The position numbers and the translations under genes were made by a program. The notes under the pieces were generated by a model. It had not been told where the DNA came from. It saw only the letters and a list, made by a program, of their open reading frames with translations, and made no database searches. Positions 6,571 to 9,232 of a stretch of DNA of 9,232 nt are shown here, one piece after another (position 1 is the first letter of the stretch; every line of letters begins with the position of its first letter). This DNA comes from Armatimonadota bacterium (GTDB taxonomy: Bacteria > Armatimonadota > Armatimonadia > Armatimonadales > Armatimonadaceae). The DNA lies in contig JACMIS010000909.1 of NCBI GenBank assembly GCA_014381035.1, positions 1-9,232 on the forward strand, in the 5' to 3' direction.

Positions 6571-6604
6571 ATTGTAGACGGTCAACATTAAGAGGACATT
6601 AAGA
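6571..6604 (-). promoter_or_regulatory. Pho-box-like direct repeat with -10 element
   Basis: On the minus strand TCTTAATGT occurs twice, at 6604-6596 and 6593-6585, with an exact 11-base period (one helical turn). Eight bases downstream is TACAAT (6576-6571), a good -10 hexamer, and no good -35 is present. This is the layout of promoters activated by PhoB-type response regulators, whose tandem sites replace the -35. The core CTTAATGT also resembles the cyanobacterial Pho box repeat (consensus with TTAA, 8-base units, 3-base gaps). Transcription would begin near 6564, about 47 bases before the phytase-like start. Two short repeats can arise by chance. Confidence 0.4.
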
Positions 6605-6866
6605 AAACAGGCGAAACGGTGCCGGAACAGGGCAATAATCGGGAGCGGCGGCGGCATCGGTGGAAGCGATCTGCGCGGGGATGCGTTCGCGATCAAGACC
6701 GGGGCGAATGTGCCGCCTGTGTACGGAGTGAAGGAATAACGGGAAAAACCATTTCGGAATGTCACCGATCCATACAATTAAAAACTGGTAATTATGCTGT
6801 ATTAAATTCGTGAAGCAAGATGGAATATAGTAGTCAAGCTTTTCTCGTTTGTTACTGTGGATGGTG

Positions 6867-6872
6867 AAAGGG
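6867..6872 (+). promoter_or_regulatory. Ribosome binding site of the DUF1800 gene
   Basis: AAAGGG lies nine bases before ATG 6882. It selects that codon over the upstream in-frame TTG 6849 and ATG 6861, which have no ribosome site. Confidence 0.6.
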
Positions 6873-6881
6873 TTGAAATCT

Positions 6882-8633
6882 ATGCGTGCTTTTTGTGCAA
6901 TCCGGGATGGCATTGCTGTGTCTTTACCGGTGATGTCCGCCCTACTCGGTGTGACGCTCATTCTCGCTACGGCGACGCCTGTCGTAGCCCAGAGAAACTC
7001 CTCGAATCGTAATACCCTGCTGGCGGACGACCTCCAAACCAGCAATCTGACTTCGATCACGGTGCCCGACGCAATCCGATTTTTAGAACAGTGCACGTTC
7101 GGACCGACCAAATCCGACATTGCCCGTGTTCAGGAGATCGGTTATGAAGCGTTTATAGATGAGCAGTTCGCCGCTCCTATGTCGAACTATAACTATCTCT
7201 ATTATGAGTATGGTGGACGCGGTCTCAAAGTCCGATTTATCCAGAACGCGGTCCGGAAGCCGGACCAACTGCGCCAGCGTGTCGCCTTCGCGTTGAGCCA
7301 GGTGCTGGTCGTCAATAGCACCGACGGGGTCTTCGACAGCACGGAGCGTGTCGCCGCCATGTTGCCCTACCAGAATGCATTGCTAAAACAGGGGCTTGGC
7401 AATTATCGCGATTTAATGTATGAAATCACCCTTACCCCGGCGATGGGCGCGTATCTGAACATGCTGAACAATGCGAAGCCGAACGCCGCAACGAACAGCC
7501 GTCCGAACGAAAACTTCGCCCGCGAACTGCTACAACTCTTCACGCTCGGTGTTTATTTGCTGAACGATAACGGCACCGTTAAAACCGATCCACAGGGAAA
7601 CCCGTTGCCGAGTTATGACAATGCCGAAGTGACCGAATTTTCCCGCGTTTTCACCGGATGGACCTTCGCGCCACGTGCCGGCAACTCGTTCAACGGTTTC
7701 ATTTACTATCCACGAAATTATGCAGTGCCGATGACTCTCTGGGCACCGCAACACGACACGGGCGCGAAAACCCTTCTCCGGGGGCAGACATTGCCCGCAC
7801 TCGGGGCGGGAATACCGACCAACACGAACAATCCGGCGTTGAAAGCCTATGCACAAAATGAACTGAATGTGGCGATGGATAACATCTTCGCGCACCCGAA
7901 TCTTCCTCCGTTCGTGGTCACCCGAATGATTCAGCATCTGGTCACCGCGAACCCGTCTCCCTCCTATATCAATCGAGTTGTCCAGGTGTTCAAAAACAAC
8001 GGGCAAAACGTACGTGGCGATATGAAAGCGGTCGTTAAAGCCATCCTCCTCGACAACGAAGCGCGCAATGCCATCGTCGCTCGTTCCACGGAAGGCTATG
8101 GACACTGGCGTTCCGGAGTTTTGTATATAACCAATCTGCTTCGACAATTCGAGGCACAGGGTGATCTTGCCGGAATAGAGAACTGGGGCACGGAAATGGG
8201 ACAAAACCCGATGTCGCCGCCCAGTGTCTTTAGTTTCTACAGACCGGAGTACCGTATCATCGCGCTTAATGGCGTTCCTTACGGCGCACCGGAGATGCAG
8301 ACGTTTACCACCGCGACGGCGATCCGGCGGATCAACTTCGCGAACAATCTGATTCGGAACGGGGTACTGACCGGTTCCAGCTTGACCGGTAAAACGCAGG
8401 TTACTTCCATCAACCTTTCCGACTACCAGGCGATTGCTCTTGATACGACCGCGCTGATCAATCTCGTCAACGAACGACTCCTTCACGGCGAAATGTCGGC
8501 GGCGATGCGAACACAGGTTGCCAATGCGGTAAACGCCATTCCGGTTACCGACACGGCGGCAAACCGGCTGAGTCGGGCGCGCACCGCGCTGTATCTCGTC
8601 GCGGCATCGCAAGACTATCAAGTCCAACGCTGA
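6882..8633 (+). CDS. DUF1800 family exported protein
   Basis: The 583-residue protein belongs to the DUF1800 family (PF08811), whose biochemical role is unknown to me; members are large exported proteins usually encoded next to DUF1501 genes. A Sec signal peptide covers about 1-36 (hydrophobic core 11-32, VVA before Q37). The family start motif DAIRFLEQCTFGPT runs from about residue 63. The hallmark block NENFARELLQLFTLGVY lies at 209-225, followed by an EVTEFSRVFTGWTF segment, KTLLRG, and a late PMSPPSVFSFYRPEY block. Length is normal for the family and no frame break is visible. ATG 6882 is set by its ribosome site and signal peptide. The DUF1501 gene follows after 44 bases with no terminator, so the two are probably cotranscribed. 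The product should act in the periplasm or at the cell surface, probably as partner of the DUF1501 protein. Confidence 0.92.
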   Translation: MRAFCAIRDGIAVSLPVMSALLGVTLILATATPVVAQRNSSNRNTLLADDLQTSNLTSITVPDAIRFLEQCTFGPTKSDIARVQEIGYEAFIDEQFAAPMSNYNYLYYEYGGRGLKVRFIQNAVRKPDQLRQRVAFALSQVLVVNSTDGVFDSTERVAAMLPYQNALLKQGLGNYRDLMYEITLTPAMGAYLNMLNNAKPNAATNSRPNENFARELLQLFTLGVYLLNDNGTVKTDPQGNPLPSYDNAEVTEFSRVFTGWTFAPRAGNSFNGFIYYPRNYAVPMTLWAPQHDTGAKTLLRGQTLPALGAGIPTNTNNPALKAYAQNELNVAMDNIFAHPNLPPFVVTRMIQHLVTANPSPSYINRVVQVFKNNGQNVRGDMKAVVKAILLDNEARNAIVARSTEGYGHWRSGVLYITNLLRQFEAQGDLAGIENWGTEMGQNPMSPPSVFSFYRPEYRIIALNGVPYGAPEMQTFTTATAIRRINFANNLIRNGVLTGSSLTGKTQVTSINLSDYQAIALDTTALINLVNERLLHGEMSAAMRTQVANAVNAIPVTDTAANRLSRARTALYLVAASQDYQVQR

Positions 8634-8658
8634 CCGTTCTGCCCTGTCCCTGATTATA

Positions 8659-8664
8659 GAAAGG
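8659..8664 (+). promoter_or_regulatory. Ribosome binding site of the DUF1501 gene
   Basis: GAAAGG sits 13 bases before ATG 8678, rather far. The small inverted repeat GAAAGGTTTC covers the site and might modestly affect translation of the second gene. Confidence 0.4.
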
Positions 8665-8677
8665 TTTCTCGATCCCT

Positions 8678-9232
8678 ATGGAGCATATACTTTCCCGACG
8701 CAACCTCCTTCGTGGCGGCGTCATGCTGGGTGCGACCGCGCTGGCATACCGCCTCGGCCTGATGAGTGCCCTCGCCCAATCCACCAGCGGCGATTACAAG
8801 GCACTGGTTTGCGTTTTTCTGAACGGGGGCAACGATGCGCTAAATATGGTTGCACCGTATGCGGATGGTGCCTATGGTGCATATCAAACCGCTCGCCCGA
8901 ATATCAGTTTGTTGCGACAGGACGATGGCTCCGGGCGTGCCGTGATGTTACCTTTTGCTTCCGCGCCCGCCCTGCCGGTGAACTATGGCTTCCACCCGAA
9001 CTTTCGCGACACGAATTTCCAAACGGCGACCAATTCGCCGTTTGTGAACCTGCCGGGCTTGAGCAGTTTTTATGCGGCGGGGAACATGGCGGTGCTCGCG
9101 AATGTCGGCACACTGCTTCGCCCCTTCGCGAGCAAGACGGACTACCGAAATAACCCGTCGGCACGCCCCCGGTCGCTTTTCGACCACGCGTTGCAGACCG
9201 ACACGTGGCAGGACATGGGGCTGGATGAAGGG
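8678..9232 (+). CDS. DUF1501 family Tat-exported protein, cut by right edge
   Basis: The frame is open from ATG 8678 to the end of the window, giving the first 185 residues; the family usually runs to 400 or more, so over half is missing. The N-terminus has a twin-arginine signal: SRRNLLR at 6-12, a hydrophobic stretch to about 33, and ALA before Q34. This predicts export of a folded, possibly cofactor- or metal-bearing protein. The family hallmark FLNGGNDALNMVAPY lies at 47-61 (usual form FLRGGNDGLN). Later conserved pieces are FHPNF, LPGLSSFYAAGNMAVLANVGT and a SLFDHALQTDTWQ region before the edge. As I recall, DUF1501 (PF07394) is grouped with the alkaline-phosphatase/sulfatase-like superfamily, which would make it a likely hydrolase, but no member's reaction is known to me. 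It follows the DUF1800 gene by 44 bases in a probable operon. Confidence 0.9.
   Translation, partial: MEHILSRRNLLRGGVMLGATALAYRLGLMSALAQSTSGDYKALVCVFLNGGNDALNMVAPYADGAYGAYQTARPNISLLRQDDGSGRAVMLPFASAPALPVNYGFHPNFRDTNFQTATNSPFVNLPGLSSFYAAGNMAVLANVGTLLRPFASKTDYRNNPSARPRSLFDHALQTDTWQDMGLDEG

Larger units (their letters stand above)
6518..6881. other. Divergent intergenic region between phytase-like and DUF1800 genes
   Basis: No convincing gene lies here. The left part carries the ribosome site (6526-6531) and the Pho-box-like repeats (6585-6604) of the minus-strand gene. The middle (about 6610-6730) is GC-rich with short G/C repeats and only weak hairpin potential (GGCGGCA 6650-6656 against TGCCGCC 6711-6717). 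The right part (about 6760-6850) is AT-rich and should contain the promoter of the DUF1800-DUF1501 operon. Several -10-like hexamers occur there (TACAAT, TATTAA, TATAGT), but none has a good -35 at proper spacing. Confidence 0.5.

Noticed and set aside
6619..6813. Plus-strand open frame of 64 codons between the divergent genes
   Set aside because: Very Arg-rich, no ribosome site, no recognisable motif; probably an artefact of the GC-rich part of the spacer.
6599..7120. Minus-strand open frame of 173 codons crossing the start of the DUF1800 gene
   Set aside because: It would overlap both the divergent control region and the DUF1800 signal peptide. No motif and no ribosome site were seen.
7530..8627. 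Minus-strand open frame of 365 codons
   Set aside because: It is antisense to the DUF1800 gene, has an Arg-rich composition without domains, and lacks a supporting ribosome site. The sense strand has clear family motifs.
1..9232. CRISPR array, tRNA, rRNA, insertion sequence or riboswitch
   Set aside because: No regularly spaced repeats, no tRNA-like cloverleaf, no transposase-like frame with terminal inverted repeats and no recognisable riboswitch core were seen on reading through.

Overview
The window looks like a chromosomal piece of a free-living, GC-moderate bacterium that secretes much of what it makes. Four of the six well-supported genes encode exported proteins: a GH44 glycoside hydrolase, a phytase-like phosphoesterase with a PEP-CTERM-type tail, a DUF1800 protein and a Tat-exported DUF1501 protein. 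This combination is common in Armatimonadota and also occurs in Planctomycetota and other environmental phyla. Armatimonadota is my best guess, but it is an inference from gene content, not from a marker gene.

Layout. Positions 1-1118 are visibly AT-richer than the rest and hold only a remnant-like open frame (105-314) and an orphan three-helix membrane protein (428-832). From 1119 the sequence becomes GC-richer: a secreted GH44 endoglucanase/xyloglucanase (1119-3113, +), then a convergent two-helix membrane protein (3268-3699, -), with a strong hairpin between them. That gene diverges from pncB, nicotinate phosphoribosyltransferase (3960-5168, +), across a region with a candidate promoter facing each way. 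pncB converges on the phytase-like PEP-CTERM gene (5216-6517, -), and a GC-rich perfect hairpin separates the two. That gene in turn diverges from a DUF1800 (6882-8633, +) and DUF1501 (8678 to the right edge, +) pair that is probably one operon.

How the genes relate. GH44 handles extracellular plant polysaccharide. pncB is housekeeping NAD salvage with no evident link to its neighbours. The right half is the most coherent part: a secreted phytase-like protein, a DUF1800/DUF1501 export pair (DUF1501 is, as I recall, placed in the alkaline-phosphatase-like superfamily), and, upstream of the phytase-like gene, two copies of a 9-base repeat at an 11-base period followed by a -10-like hexamer. That arrangement resembles a PhoB-type Pho box and suggests, without proving, control by phosphate starvation. 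No RNA genes, insertion sequences, CRISPR arrays or phage genes were seen.
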